Notes: generated by a model from the letters alone, not told the origin. A stretch of 64,000 nt of DNA from an uncultured Clostridia bacterium (GCA_947626145.1 CANQRB010000005.1:1-64000), one strand, 5' to 3'. Shown: positions 25,788 to 33,739, counted from the stretch's first letter. Program-made: numbers and translations.

Positions 25788-27020
25788 TTACGCCTTAATT
25801 TTGAGCTTGCCGCGTCTCTCCGAGTCCGAGGCAAAGGCCATCAGCTGAGGGCTGCGCTTGATAAGCTCAAAATCTATTGTGTCAAGGGGAGTTTTTTCAC
25901 GTATGAGCGAGGTATATATTCCCGCCCGACGGACGTCGCCCATGATGATAAAGCCCTTGAGCAGGCCGTCCTTTGTGACAAGCTTTTTGTAGCTCTCGCC
26001 GTCAGTTTCCAAATATTCATCGCCGTCATAGGTGCCCGCCGAAACGATGTGGAGGCCGAAAAAGCCGATGGCGTTCATGGGTATACCCTTGTCATAGAGG
26101 GCCTCTCCCCCGGCCATATTTATACCGGCGCACTCGCCCTGCATATAGGCGTTAGGCAGCAGGGCCATTATTTTATTCTCTCCGGTGGTGATGTCGAGAC
26201 TTTCGGTGCAGTCCCCGGCGGCGTAAATTGACGGGTCGGAGGTGGCGCACTTTGTATCGGTGACGATGCCACGGTTCACATTGAGGCCGGCCTCCTTTGC
26301 AAGGGCCGTGGCGGGACGGACGCCCACCGCTATAACAAGTACGTCAAAGTCCACGTTTTTTCCGCTGTTCAGAGTAGCGGCGCCGCCGTCAAATTCCTTT
26401 ACACTGTCAGAGAGGATAAACTTCACACCGTGCTTTTCGATATGTTTCTGCATTATATCGCTTCCGTCCTTGTCCAGAATACTGGGCAGGATACGGTCGG
26501 CCAAATCGACGACGGTTATTTCCTTCACCTTGTCCAATATTCCCTCGGCGCACTTAAGGCCGATGAGTCCCGCGCCCACAATGAGCACCCGACTGTCGGG
26601 CGTCAAAGCGGCGTCCAGCGCCTTGGCGCTGTCAAGGGTCATGAAGGTGAACTTCTTTTCCACGCTGTCAAGGCCAGCCATTGGCGGGATAAAAGGATTT
26701 GAACCCGTGGCGATGAGCAGTTTGTCATAAGATACAGTCTCGCCGCTGTCGGTGGTGACTGTCTTTGCGGCGGGGTCTATTTTTGTCACGGTGACGCCCA
26801 GCCTTGCGTCAACATTATTGTCCTCATAGAAGGAATTGCCGCGGTACTTCATCCGCTCCTCATCGGTAAGGCCGCAAAGGAGGTAGGAGATCAATGGCCG
26901 TGAATAAGTGTGATGGGGCTCGGAAGCGATAAGTGTTATGCTTCCCTCGGGGTCGGTCTTGCGTATACCCTCCACGCAGCCCACCGCTCCGGCGGAATTG
27001 CCGATAATTACGTATTTCAT
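25788..27020 (-). CDS. FAD/NAD(P)-dependent oxidoreductase of the glutamate synthase cluster
   Basis: 410 residues with the two-dinucleotide-binding fold. The FAD-binding N-terminus is MKYVIIGNSAGAVGCVEGIRK, the NAD(P)-binding loop is VLIVGAGLIGLKCAEGIL near residue 145, and the closing FAD motif is IYAAGDCTES near 270. It resembles rubredoxin/nitrite-reductase-type reductases rather than the usual GltD. It probably passes electrons from NAD(P)H through the neighbouring ferredoxin to the FMN subunit. It overlaps no gene and lies 9 bases after the ferredoxin gene. Confidence 0.88.
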   Translation of the reverse strand: MKYVIIGNSAGAVGCVEGIRKTDPEGSITLIASEPHHTYSRPLISYLLCGLTDEERMKYRGNSFYEDNNVDARLGVTVTKIDPAAKTVTTDSGETVSYDKLLIATGSNPFIPPMAGLDSVEKKFTFMTLDSAKALDAALTPDSRVLIVGAGLIGLKCAEGILDKVKEITVVDLADRILPSILDKDGSDIMQKHIEKHGVKFILSDSVKEFDGGAATLNSGKNVDFDVLVIAVGVRPATALAKEAGLNVNRGIVTDTKCATSDPSIYAAGDCTESLDITTGENKIMALLPNAYMQGECAGINMAGGEALYDKGIPMNAIGFFGLHIVSAGTYDGDEYLETDGESYKKLVTKDGLLKGFIIMGDVRRAGIYTSLIREKTPLDTIDFELIKRSPQLMAFASDSERRGKLKIKA

Positions 27021-27029
27021 AAGCGCTGC

Positions 27030-27464
27030 CTACCTTTCCTCATAAACTATGGCGTTGTTGGGGCAGTGAGCCACACAGTTGGGAGTCCCGTTGCCGTTTT
27101 TGGTGCAGAGCTCACACTTCTGTATGGCGTGACCGTCATCGTTTGGCATAATCGCGCCGAAGGGGCAGACCAGAACACAGGTAAAGCAGCCCACGCATTT
27201 GTCGGTGTTTATCTCTATCATGCCCTCGGGATTTTTGCTCAGCGCCCCGGCTATGCAGCTCTTGACGCATATGGGGTCGGGACAGTGCCGGCAGTTTACG
27301 GCGAAGCACACGTCTTTGCCCTCCTCCACCTGTATACGGGGATTTATCTTGACGTCCTTTAGGGCCGAGACCATGTTGCTCTTGCCGCTGTTGGCAAAGG
27401 CGCAGTAATACTCGCAGAGATGACAGCCCAGGCACCATTCTTCATTTACATATATTTTCTTCAA
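27030..27464 (-). CDS. Four-cluster ferredoxin of the glutamate synthase cluster
   Basis: 144 residues with four cysteine clusters: CLGCHLCEYYC, CRHCPDPICVKSC, CVGCFTCVLVCP and CELCTKNGNGTPNCVAHCP. That is enough for four [4Fe-4S] centres in the manner of HycB/DmsB electron-transfer subunits. It lies between the FMN subunit and the oxidoreductase, so it very likely wires the two. The ATG has AAAGGATG upstream. Confidence 0.9.
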   Translation of the reverse strand: MKKIYVNEEWCLGCHLCEYYCAFANSGKSNMVSALKDVKINPRIQVEEGKDVCFAVNCRHCPDPICVKSCIAGALSKNPEGMIEINTDKCVGCFTCVLVCPFGAIMPNDDGHAIQKCELCTKNGNGTPNCVAHCPNNAIVYEER

Positions 27465-27485
27465 AATGAACCATCCTTTCTGTCT

Positions 27486-28991
27486 TTACTCTCCGGCGTG
27501 CTTGATGCCGAGTATTTCCAGTTCCTTTTCGTTCAGTCCCACGCCGCGGAGCATGAGCCTGTTGCCGCGAAGGGCCTCGATGGAGTTGATGCCCATACCG
27601 CCCATCATTTCCTTTATTTCACGCTGCCATGCGGTGACAAGGTTCACCAGACGCTGAGAACCTATATCGGGATTGAGACGCTTTACCAGCTCGGGCCGCT
27701 GGGTGGCTATGCCCCAGTTGCAGTTGCCCGTATTGCAGGTGCGGCAGAGGTGGCAGCCCAGCGCCAGCAGGGCGGAGGTGGCGATGTAGCAGGCGTCTGC
27801 GCCGAGAGCGATTGCCTTGACGACGTCCGCGCTGCTGCGGACGCTGCCGCCAACGATGAGGCTCACGTTTTCGCGGATTCCCTCGTCACGGAGACGGGTG
27901 TCCACGGCCGCGAGGGCCAGCTCTATGGGGATGCCGACGTTGTCTCTTATCCTTGTGGGAGCCGCGCCCGTGCCGCCCCGGAAGCCGTCGATGGCGATTA
28001 TGTCCGCGCCGCTGCGGGCGATGCCGCTGGCTATGGCCGCCACGTTGTGTACCGCGGCAATCTTGACAATAATGGGCTTCTTATATTCGGTGGCCTCCTT
28101 AAGGGAATCGACCAGCTGACGGAGATCCTCGATGGAATAAATGTCGTGATGCGGCGCGGGAGAAATGGCGTCGGTGCCCTCGGGTATCATTCGGGTACGG
28201 CTTATGTCGCCCACGATCTTCGCTCCGGGCAGATGGCCGCCGATGCCGGGCTTGGCGCCCTGTCCCATTTTTATTTCCACAGCCGCGCCGGCCTCAAGGT
28301 AGTCCTTGAACACGCCGAACCGGCCGCTGGCCACCTGAACTATGGTGTTGGGACCGTATTTGTAAAAATCCTTGTGAAGTCCGCCCTCGCCGGTGTTATA
28401 GAGGGTACCCAGCTCCGTGGCCGCCCGGGCCAGACTGGCATGGGCGTTATAGCTGATGGAGCCGTAGCTCATGGCGCTGAACAGGATGGGCACCTCGAGC
28501 TCCAGCTGAGGCTTGAGGTTGTTGACAAGATTTCCGTTTTCATCCCTCTCTATGGGGCCGGACTTGCTGCCCAGGAAAACTCTTGTTTCCATAGGCTCTC
28601 TCAGAGGGTCGATGGAGGGATTTGTCACCTGTGAGGCGTTGATAAGTATCTTGTCCCAGTACACGGGCAAAGGCTTGGGATTACCCATGGCGCTCAGGAG
28701 CACGCCGCCGGTCTCGGCCTGACGGTAGATCTCGTATATGGACTCCTTGCTCCAGTTGGCGTTTTCCTTAAAGGTGTGGTCAGTCTTTACTATTTTAAGC
28801 GCCCTTGTGGGGCAGAGGGTCACGCAGCGGTGGCAGTTGACGCACTTGGAGCTGTCCGCCAGCATCACGTTGCCCTCCTCATCGTAGGTGTGAACCAGAT
28901 TGGCGCACTGACGGGCGCAGACCTTACATTTAATACATTTATTGGTATCGCGGACTACCTCATATTCCGGGTAGAAATAATTTATAGCCAT
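27486..28991 (-). CDS. Glutamate synthase FMN subunit with N-terminal ferredoxin domain
   Basis: 501 residues. Two N-terminal [4Fe-4S] motifs (CIKCKVCARQC, CVNCHRCVTLCP) precede the FMN-binding TIM barrel of glutamate synthase: VPILFSAMSYGSISYNAH, GEGGLHKDFYKYGPN, IKMGQGAKPGIGGHLPG and IDGFRGGTGAAP. Near the C-terminus, CHLCRTCNTGNCNWGIATQRPEL is the [3Fe-4S] motif. It converts 2-oxoglutarate plus ammonia to glutamate. It works with the separate amidotransferase upstream and GXGXG subunit downstream. The length matches archaeal-type GltB cores. Confidence 0.95.
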   Translation of the reverse strand: MAINYFYPEYEVVRDTNKCIKCKVCARQCANLVHTYDEEGNVMLADSSKCVNCHRCVTLCPTRALKIVKTDHTFKENANWSKESIYEIYRQAETGGVLLSAMGNPKPLPVYWDKILINASQVTNPSIDPLREPMETRVFLGSKSGPIERDENGNLVNNLKPQLELEVPILFSAMSYGSISYNAHASLARAATELGTLYNTGEGGLHKDFYKYGPNTIVQVASGRFGVFKDYLEAGAAVEIKMGQGAKPGIGGHLPGAKIVGDISRTRMIPEGTDAISPAPHHDIYSIEDLRQLVDSLKEATEYKKPIIVKIAAVHNVAAIASGIARSGADIIAIDGFRGGTGAAPTRIRDNVGIPIELALAAVDTRLRDEGIRENVSLIVGGSVRSSADVVKAIALGADACYIATSALLALGCHLCRTCNTGNCNWGIATQRPELVKRLNPDIGSQRLVNLVTAWQREIKEMMGGMGINSIEALRGNRLMLRGVGLNEKELEILGIKHAGE

Positions 28992-29003
28992 ATTTTTTCC
29001 TCC

Positions 29004-30101
29004 TTATATTTCCACACCGTCGTTGAGCGTGAAAATCACAGGCTCTCCGCCCTTCGGCGCCCACACCCGGTCAAGGTCGGGCTCGATAAGGCGGATAGCG
29101 CTTTCCTCACTGGCCACGTAGGCCATGTCGTCCTTTTCGCCGATGACCATGCTCCTCAGCTTCAGCCGATCGTTGAGGGCCATCATTCCTCCCTCGAAGC
29201 CCAGCAAAATCGAGAACGGGCCGGTGATGAGGCAGCCGCTGTACTTGTTGCGGAGATATGTCAGGCGGTTCCTCTCCTCCTCGGGGAGCCTGGCGATGGT
29301 GGACCAGAAGGGAGCGGCGATGGTGTTGGCCGCCTCGGTAAGGGTCAGGCCCTGCTTGCGCACCAAATAGTCAAAGATGTAGGTTATAGCCTCGGTATCG
29401 GTTAGGAGAGTGCAGTTGTAGCCGTACATCTCCACTGTTCTGCGGTTGGCGTCATAAGAGGAAATTTCGCCGTTGTGTACTATGGAATAATCCAGCATGG
29501 CGAAGGGGTGCGCCCCGCCCCACCAGCCGGGGGTATTGGTGGGATAACGTCCGTGACAGGTCCAGCAGTAGGCCTGATAGTCCTCGAGGCGGTAGAACTC
29601 GCCGATGTCCTCGGGGAAGCCAACGGCCTTGAACACGCCCATGTTTTTGCCGGAGGAGAACACATAGGCTCCGTCTATATGAGTGTTTATTTTTATCACG
29701 CAGCGGGACACAAATTCCTTCTCGTCCAGCTGACTGGAGGCCAGCTTTGTGGGCCGGGGCGTGACGAAGTACCGCCATATAAGGGGAACATCGGTGATGT
29801 TCTTATGGGGTCTGGTGGGTATCTTGCTCAGATCCACTATGTCAAAGTGCCGGTCAAGGAAGGCCTCGCACTCGGCCTTGGCGGCGTCGGTATCGTAAAA
29901 TACATGAAAAGCGTAATATTCCTTGTACTGGGGATAGATGCCGTACCCGGCGAAGCCGCCGCCCAGGCCGTTGCTCCTGTCGTGCATGATGGAAATGGAC
30001 TTAATAATATTCTCGCCGTTGATCCGTTTGCCGCTTTTGGAAAAAATTCCGGAGATGGCGCAGCCGGCGGGAATCCTTATCTTACCTTCCTTTTCAAGCA
30101 T
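29004..30101 (-). CDS. Class II glutamine amidotransferase subunit of glutamate synthase
   Basis: 365 residues. The Ntn-hydrolase nucleophile is Cys14 in PAGCAISGIF, preceded by a 13-residue stretch that would be removed or bypassed during maturation. Other amidotransferase landmarks are CWTCHGRYPTNTPGWWGGAHPFAMLDYSIVHNGEISSYDANRR and LLTDTEAITYIFDYL. It releases ammonia from glutamine for the FMN subunit. It is the first gene of the operon, behind a TTGACA/TAAAAT promoter and a leader hairpin. Operon order is amidotransferase, FMN subunit, ferredoxin, oxidoreductase, GXGXG. Confidence 0.92.
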   Translation of the reverse strand: MLEKEGKIRIPAGCAISGIFSKSGKRINGENIIKSISIMHDRSNGLGGGFAGYGIYPQYKEYYAFHVFYDTDAAKAECEAFLDRHFDIVDLSKIPTRPHKNITDVPLIWRYFVTPRPTKLASSQLDEKEFVSRCVIKINTHIDGAYVFSSGKNMGVFKAVGFPEDIGEFYRLEDYQAYCWTCHGRYPTNTPGWWGGAHPFAMLDYSIVHNGEISSYDANRRTVEMYGYNCTLLTDTEAITYIFDYLVRKQGLTLTEAANTIAAPFWSTIARLPEEERNRLTYLRNKYSGCLITGPFSILLGFEGGMMALNDRLKLRSMVIGEKDDMAYVASEESAIRLIEPDLDRVWAPKGGEPVIFTLNDGVEI

Positions 30102-30127
30102 TAAAAATCATCCTCTCAAAAATATAT

Positions 30128-30205
30128 GGCGTTTCGGCTGCAACAAAAAAACCGAAACGCCATTGTTTCACCGCATATTTTAACTCAAAAACCGCCGTTT
30201 GTCAA
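30128..30205 (-). promoter_or_regulatory. Promoter and leader hairpin of the glutamate synthase operon
   Basis: On the minus strand TTGACA (30205-30200), 17 bases, TAAAAT (30182-30177). About ten bases into the transcript a perfect hairpin forms, with arms GGCGTTTCGG and CCGAAACGCC and a T-rich loop, then ATATATTTTT and the ribosome site. Attenuation or control of the start codon is possible. Confidence 0.65.
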
Positions 30206-30349
30206 GAGCTTTCGACAACTTAGCAATATTCAATTAAACCCAAAAATCATAATCATGAAAGGCTATTGTAAAATTAGTCAAAATAATTCATGAACAATTT
30301 GTGAATTTCATCACATTTTAACAAAAATGCATTTTCGACAAAAAAGGGG

Positions 30350-30438
30350 TTGACTTTTTGTATATTTTGCGCTATCATAATCACATAGCAAGGGCGCTGT
30401 GGAGTTGATTCAATTTCTGCCGCGCCCTTCGTTTTTTT
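30350..30438 (+). promoter_or_regulatory. Promoter and first attenuator-like hairpin of the ammonium transporter
   Basis: TTGACT (30350-30355), 17 bases, TATCAT (30373-30378). Starting almost at the first transcribed base, AAGGGCGC (30390-30397) pairs with GCGCCCTT (30422-30429), followed by CGTTTTTTT, an intrinsic terminator inside the leader. Full-length expression therefore needs antitermination or readthrough. Confidence 0.65.
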
Positions 30439-30467
30439 AACGAAGGACGCACGGAAAAAGCTCTCAC

Positions 30468-30540
30468 GGCATACCTTACTATAGTACAATGGCGTACGTT
30501 TCAGGCTGAGTTTGTCGGCCTTGCGTATGCCTTTATTTAT
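30468..30540 (+). promoter_or_regulatory. Second hairpin in the ammonium transporter leader
   Basis: GGCATAC near 30468 can pair with GTATGCC near 30525, followed by TTTATTTATTTT, before the AAGGAGG site of the gene. Together with the first hairpin the leader has two tandem terminator-like structures. Confidence 0.45.
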
Positions 30541-30584
30541 TTTATTTTTGTGGATCGGCTTAAATGCCGAAAGGAGGAATTTTT

Positions 30585-32330
30585 ATGGCTGAAGAAATTG
30601 TAAGTCTAGTCACCGGGACTGCGAACTCCACTGTTTACGCGGTGTGGTACCTGATCGGCGCCGCCCTTGTATTCTTTATGCAGTGCGGCTTCGCGATGGT
30701 CGAGGCGGGATTTACCCGCGCAAAGAATGCCGGCAATATCATAATGAAGAATCTTATGGATTTCTGCATCGGTACTGTCGTGTTCATCCTGTTGGGCTTC
30801 GGTCTTATGATGGCTGAGGATTACGTTATGGGCGTCATAGGCGTTCCAAATCTCGGTATTTTCACACATTATGACAATTTTGAATGGTCGTCCTTTGTGT
30901 TCAACCTTGTGTTCTGCGCCACGGCGGCGACGATAGTTTCCGGCGCCATGGCGGAAAGAACGAAGTTCCTGGCCTACTGTATTTACAGCGGCGTCATCAG
31001 CGCCGTCATCTACCCCATCGAAGCCGGCTGGGTATGGAATCCCCAGGGCTGGCTGGCAAAGCTTGGCTTCATTGACTTTGCCGGTTCCGCCGCCATTCAC
31101 ACCGTAGGCGGTACCGCCGCCCTCATCGGCGCGGCTATGCTCGGCCCCCGTATCGGCAAGTATATTAAGGACGCCAAGACCGGTAAAATAACGGCCAAGG
31201 CCATTCCCGGCCACAGCCTGACGCTGGGCGCCCTGGGCTGCTTCATCCTCTGGTTCGGCTGGTACGGCTTCAACGGCGCCGCCGCCACACAGCTTGACGG
31301 CGTGGGCGGTCTGGCCTCCATCTTCGTTACCACAACCATTGCTCCCGCAGTGGCCAGCTGCGTCACCATGGTATTCACATGGATACGCTATGGCAAGCCT
31401 GATGTTTCAATGACGCTGAACGCTTCCCTTGCGGGTCTCGTCGGCATCACCGCCGGCTGCGCCACGCTTGACGCCCTTGGTTCGATTTTTGTCGGCATAG
31501 TTTCGGGCTTCCTGGTAGTCATAGTTGTCGAGGTAATGGACAACGTGCTCCACATCGATGACCCTGTCGGCGCCGTAGCGGTTCACTTTGCCAACGGTAT
31601 CTGGGGTACGATCGCGGTAGGTCTGTTCGCCGTTGACGGCGGCCTGTTCTACGGCGGCGGCTTCCGTCAGCTTGGCGTACAGCTTCTGGGTATATGCTCC
31701 ATCTTGGCATGGACCACCGTTACAATGCTCATCACCTTCACTATTATCAAGAAAACCGTCGGTCTCCGTGTAAGTCCCGAGGAAGAAATAGGCGGTCTTG
31801 ACAGCTACGAGCACGGTCTTGAAAGCGCTTACGCCGACTTCCTTCCCGCCGTTCCCACCGTTATGACCACCACCTACAAGGAAGGCGCCGCCTCCGTCGC
31901 AACGACAAAGGATACCGTGCCCGTCAAGGTTGTGCCCACAAAGGCCAGATCCACCGACGCCGAGGGACGTCCCATCAGCAAGGTCGTTATCGTTATGAAG
32001 CAGTCTAAATTTGAGGAACTCAAGAACGCTATGGCCGAGATCGGCGTTACCGGCATGACGGTTACTCAGGTTCTTGGCTGCGGCATACAGGCCGGCAAGA
32101 CCACCTATTACCGCGGCGTTGCCCGTGAGATCAACCTCCTGCCCAAGATAAAGGTTGAGATAGTTGTCAGCGCCGTGCCTGTTGAGGCTGTCGTTGACGC
32201 CGCCAAGAAGTCCCTTTACACCGGCAACATCGGCGACGGAAAGATATTCGTTTACGATGTTGAAAACGTCATCAAGGTTCGTACCGGCGAGGAAGGCTAT
32301 GACGCTCTTCAGGGCGAGGATCAGTGGTAA
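30585..32330 (+). CDS. Ammonium transporter fused to a PII signalling domain
   Basis: 581 residues from the ATG at 30585 (AAGGAGG upstream). Residues about 15-410 are an Amt channel with eleven helices: FFMQCGFAMVEAGFTRAKNAGNIIMKNLMD, and the conserved histidine in AAIHTVGGTAALIGAAMLGPR. After a linker, residues about 460-575 form a GlnB/PII domain: KVVIVMKQSKFEELKNAMAEIGVTGMTVTQVLGCG, a T-loop around GKTTYYRGVAREINLLPKIKVEIVV, and GDGKIFVYDVENVIKVRTGEEG. The fusion places the PII regulator, normally a separate GlnK, permanently at the channel mouth. It lies divergent from the glutamate synthase operon, so uptake and assimilation are linked. Confidence 0.93.
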   Translation: MAEEIVSLVTGTANSTVYAVWYLIGAALVFFMQCGFAMVEAGFTRAKNAGNIIMKNLMDFCIGTVVFILLGFGLMMAEDYVMGVIGVPNLGIFTHYDNFEWSSFVFNLVFCATAATIVSGAMAERTKFLAYCIYSGVISAVIYPIEAGWVWNPQGWLAKLGFIDFAGSAAIHTVGGTAALIGAAMLGPRIGKYIKDAKTGKITAKAIPGHSLTLGALGCFILWFGWYGFNGAAATQLDGVGGLASIFVTTTIAPAVASCVTMVFTWIRYGKPDVSMTLNASLAGLVGITAGCATLDALGSIFVGIVSGFLVVIVVEVMDNVLHIDDPVGAVAVHFANGIWGTIAVGLFAVDGGLFYGGGFRQLGVQLLGICSILAWTTVTMLITFTIIKKTVGLRVSPEEEIGGLDSYEHGLESAYADFLPAVPTVMTTTYKEGAASVATTKDTVPVKVVPTKARSTDAEGRPISKVVIVMKQSKFEELKNAMAEIGVTGMTVTQVLGCGIQAGKTTYYRGVAREINLLPKIKVEIVVSAVPVEAVVDAAKKSLYTGNIGDGKIFVYDVENVIKVRTGEEGYDALQGEDQW

Positions 32331-32367
32331 TCTGATCAAAATAATTTAAGACATATTCGGAACGAAA

Positions 32368-32413
32368 ATCAGCTTGCCCGGCGGTCAAGGCCCCTTGGGC
32401 AAGCTGATATTTT
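32368..32413 (+). terminator. Terminator of the ammonium transporter gene
   Basis: ATCAGCTTGCCC and GGGCAAGCTGAT form a perfect 12-base stem followed by ATTTTCTT. Confidence 0.85.
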
Positions 32414-32523
32414 CTTCCGTTCCGCGCGATTGTGCAGTACGGTCCTATGCTGATCTTAATTGCCCTCCCCTTTCCGTGAAATGTCCCGCTCAAAAATTTT
32501 TTCACGAAAATTAAAAAAAGGGC

Positions 32524-32552
32524 TTGACAAATCCGGTTTTTTATAGTATACT
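32524..32552 (+). promoter_or_regulatory. Promoter of tRNA-Pro
   Basis: TTGACA (32524-32529), 17-base spacer, TATACT (32547-32552), about 40 bases before the tRNA. Confidence 0.85.
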
Positions 32553-32592
32553 AACAAGGCAGTCGGAAAACGGCGGCAAAAATCGAATAGAT

Positions 32593-32669
32593 CTGGGTGT
32601 AGCGCAGTTTGGTAGCGTGCTTGAATGGGGTTCAAGAGGCCGGGAGTTCAAGTCTCCCCACTCAGACCA
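32593..32669 (+). tRNA. tRNA-Pro (GGG), candidate prophage integration site
   Basis: Acceptor CTGGGTG/CACTCAG, D-arm AGCGCAGTTTGGTAGCG, anticodon GGG in CTTGAATGGGGTTCAAG, GAGTTCAAGTC T-arm, A discriminator and CCA. 77 bases. Prophage genes begin about 90 bases downstream, so its 3-prime end is a plausible attachment site. Confidence 0.95.
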
Positions 32670-32672
32670 TGG

Positions 32673-32709
32673 AAAAAAGGCTTGAAACCGAGGGTTTCAA
32701 GCCTTTTTT
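32673..32709 (+). terminator. Terminator of tRNA-Pro
   Basis: AAAAGGCTTGAAACC and GGTTTCAAGCCTTTT pair around GAG, continuing into a T-run. Confidence 0.9.
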
Positions 32710-32760
32710 GTTTATTATTATGTGCGGCTACTTTGTATTACCTTTGTATTACCGTTTTGT

Positions 32761-33141
32761 TTATTTCGCTTCATCGGTCATGTCTTCTCCCGAGACAATC
32801 TCGCTTATTTTGCGGTTGCTTGCCAGCATGGCTCTCATATCCTCAAGGGCCTCGTCCACAAGGGCCGAAAACGCTTCCACGGTGATAAAATTCTTAAGCA
32901 CCGGAAAGGCTTTGACGAACATGTCATAAACCGTCGCCAGCTTCAGTTTGCCCGTTCCGCCGCCCAGCTCCGCCTCGGCACTTGTGACCGCAAACAACAG
33001 CCATTCCTTTATGCGCTCCTTCTGCTCCGCCGCCGACAGGCGGAAGAATTTAATGCCCGCCGTCAACGCCAGCGCCGCCAGTACAATTACGGCGGTTATC
33101 TCGGCCCAGTGCGAGGCCAGAAAATTAATTATATTATTCAT
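32761..33141 (-). CDS. Phage holin, LL-H type
   Basis: 126 residues. A single N-terminal membrane segment (HWAEITAVIVLAALALTAGIKFF) is followed by a soluble helical part rich in K/E (KERIKEWLLFAVTSAEAELGGGTGKLKLATVYDMF). This is the pattern of the LLH-type phage holin family. Holins permeabilise the membrane for endolysin release. It is the leftmost prophage gene and overlaps the upstream small gene by eight bases. A second, unrelated holin is at 35142-35483, so this copy could be an accessory or antiholin. The ATG has AGGAGG upstream. Confidence 0.75.
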   Translation of the reverse strand: MNNIINFLASHWAEITAVIVLAALALTAGIKFFRLSAAEQKERIKEWLLFAVTSAEAELGGGTGKLKLATVYDMFVKAFPVLKNFITVEAFSALVDEALEDMRAMLASNRKISEIVSGEDMTDEAK

Positions 33142-33349
33142 ACTGTCCTCCTTCGTCCGCGTCCCCCGGCAGGGTAAGGCCGATGGCGTTGGTCTCCCGA
33201 CGCTCCTCCACTTCCCACTTGTGCTCCTGCCGGCACTCCTTGGTGGTCTTTATCCAGCCCATGACCCCGCACTCGCCGCCCAGAGCGGCAAACACGCAGG
33301 TGCACAGGGTGTCCGGTATGGCGCCGGTGGTGCGGTACAGCCATATCAT
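33134..33349 (-). CDS. Small phage membrane protein upstream of the LL-H holin, possibly 5-prime truncated
   Basis: 71 residues from the ATG at 33349, containing TGAIPDTLCTCVFAALGGECGVMGWIKTTKECRQEHKWEVEERR, a hydrophobic core followed by a charged tail. It is a conserved-looking phage hypothetical. The ATG has no ribosome site. The same frame stays open 22 codons further upstream to a TAA at 33414-33416 and encodes a plausible extra membrane segment (IPGLGVFFAAVYPIDKTLAAV) without any ATG, GTG or TTG start. Either a rare ATT start is used or the 5-prime end was lost by rearrangement next to the peptide module. Function unknown. Confidence 0.5.
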   Translation of the reverse strand: MIWLYRTTGAIPDTLCTCVFAALGGECGVMGWIKTTKECRQEHKWEVEERRETNAIGLTLPGDADEGGQYE

Positions 33350-33440
33350 TACGGCGGCGAGGGTTTTGTCAATCGGATATACAGCCGCGAAGAATACGCC
33401 CAGGCCCGGAATGAATTATCCGAGCTGGCCTAACAACAAC

Positions 33441-33484
33441 AGGCCATCACCGGACATCTGTCAACAGTCCGGCGGTGGCCTTTT
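33441..33484 (+). terminator. Hairpin terminator between holin genes and peptide module A
   Basis: GGCCATCACCGGAC and GTCCGGCGGTGGCC pair imperfectly (13 of 14) and are followed by TTTT on the plus strand. It insulates the leftward genes from module A. Confidence 0.7.
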
Positions 33485-33500
33485 AGCCGCTGTTTCTACG

Positions 33501-33561
33501 AAAAAATTTTTAAAAAAATTTTCAAAAAACACTTGACATACTTGTTTAAGTATGTTATAAT
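33501..33561 (+). promoter_or_regulatory. Module A promoter with internal palindrome
   Basis: An A/T-rich upstream stretch ending CAAAAAACAC leads into TTGACA (33533-33538), 17 bases, TATAAT (33556-33561). Within and around the spacer ACATACTT-GTTT-AAGTATGT is a perfect palindrome, the classic place for a repressor. The upstream stretch and the transcript start (ACCATAGA..GGAGG) are nearly the same in module B. Confidence 0.8.
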
Positions 33562-33587
33562 ATAACCATAGAGAGGAGGTGAAGAAA

Positions 33588-33704
33588 TTGAGCCGGCAAA
33601 AGAAAAACGGCAAGAAGCCTGATACCAACAAAATCCTGCTTCTTACCGCAATCTTTCAGCTTGCAGTTGCCCTGATCGAACTGATCAAGGAACTCACAAG
33701 TTGA
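33588..33704 (+). CDS. Module A peptide 1: basic head plus membrane helix
   Basis: 38 residues starting at TTG, with GAGAGGAGGTG seven to ten bases upstream. The N-terminus is strongly basic (SRQKKNGKKPDTNK). The rest is one amphipathic or membrane helix, ILLLTAIFQLAVALIELI, ending KELTS. Its layout matches peptide 1 of module B at 62038-62163. A promoter on the opposite strand at 33740-33768 would make an RNA complementary to its 3-prime part. Size, hydrophobicity and antisense overlap resemble type I toxins such as TxpA or BsrG, but the charge order differs and no function is proven. Confidence 0.65.
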   Translation: MSRQKKNGKKPDTNKILLLTAIFQLAVALIELIKELTS

Positions 33705-33729
33705 GGGCGGGGGCTTCGGCCCCTTGCCC
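33705..33729. other. GC-rich hairpin in the sense/antisense overlap of module A
   Basis: GGGC-G-GGGGC and GCCCC-TT-GCCC pair around TTCG. On the plus strand it follows peptide 1; on the minus strand it is at the very 5-prime end of the predicted antisense RNA. No T-run follows, so it looks like an RNA-pairing or stability element rather than a terminator. Confidence 0.55.
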
Positions 33730-33739
33730 TGCCATCAAT

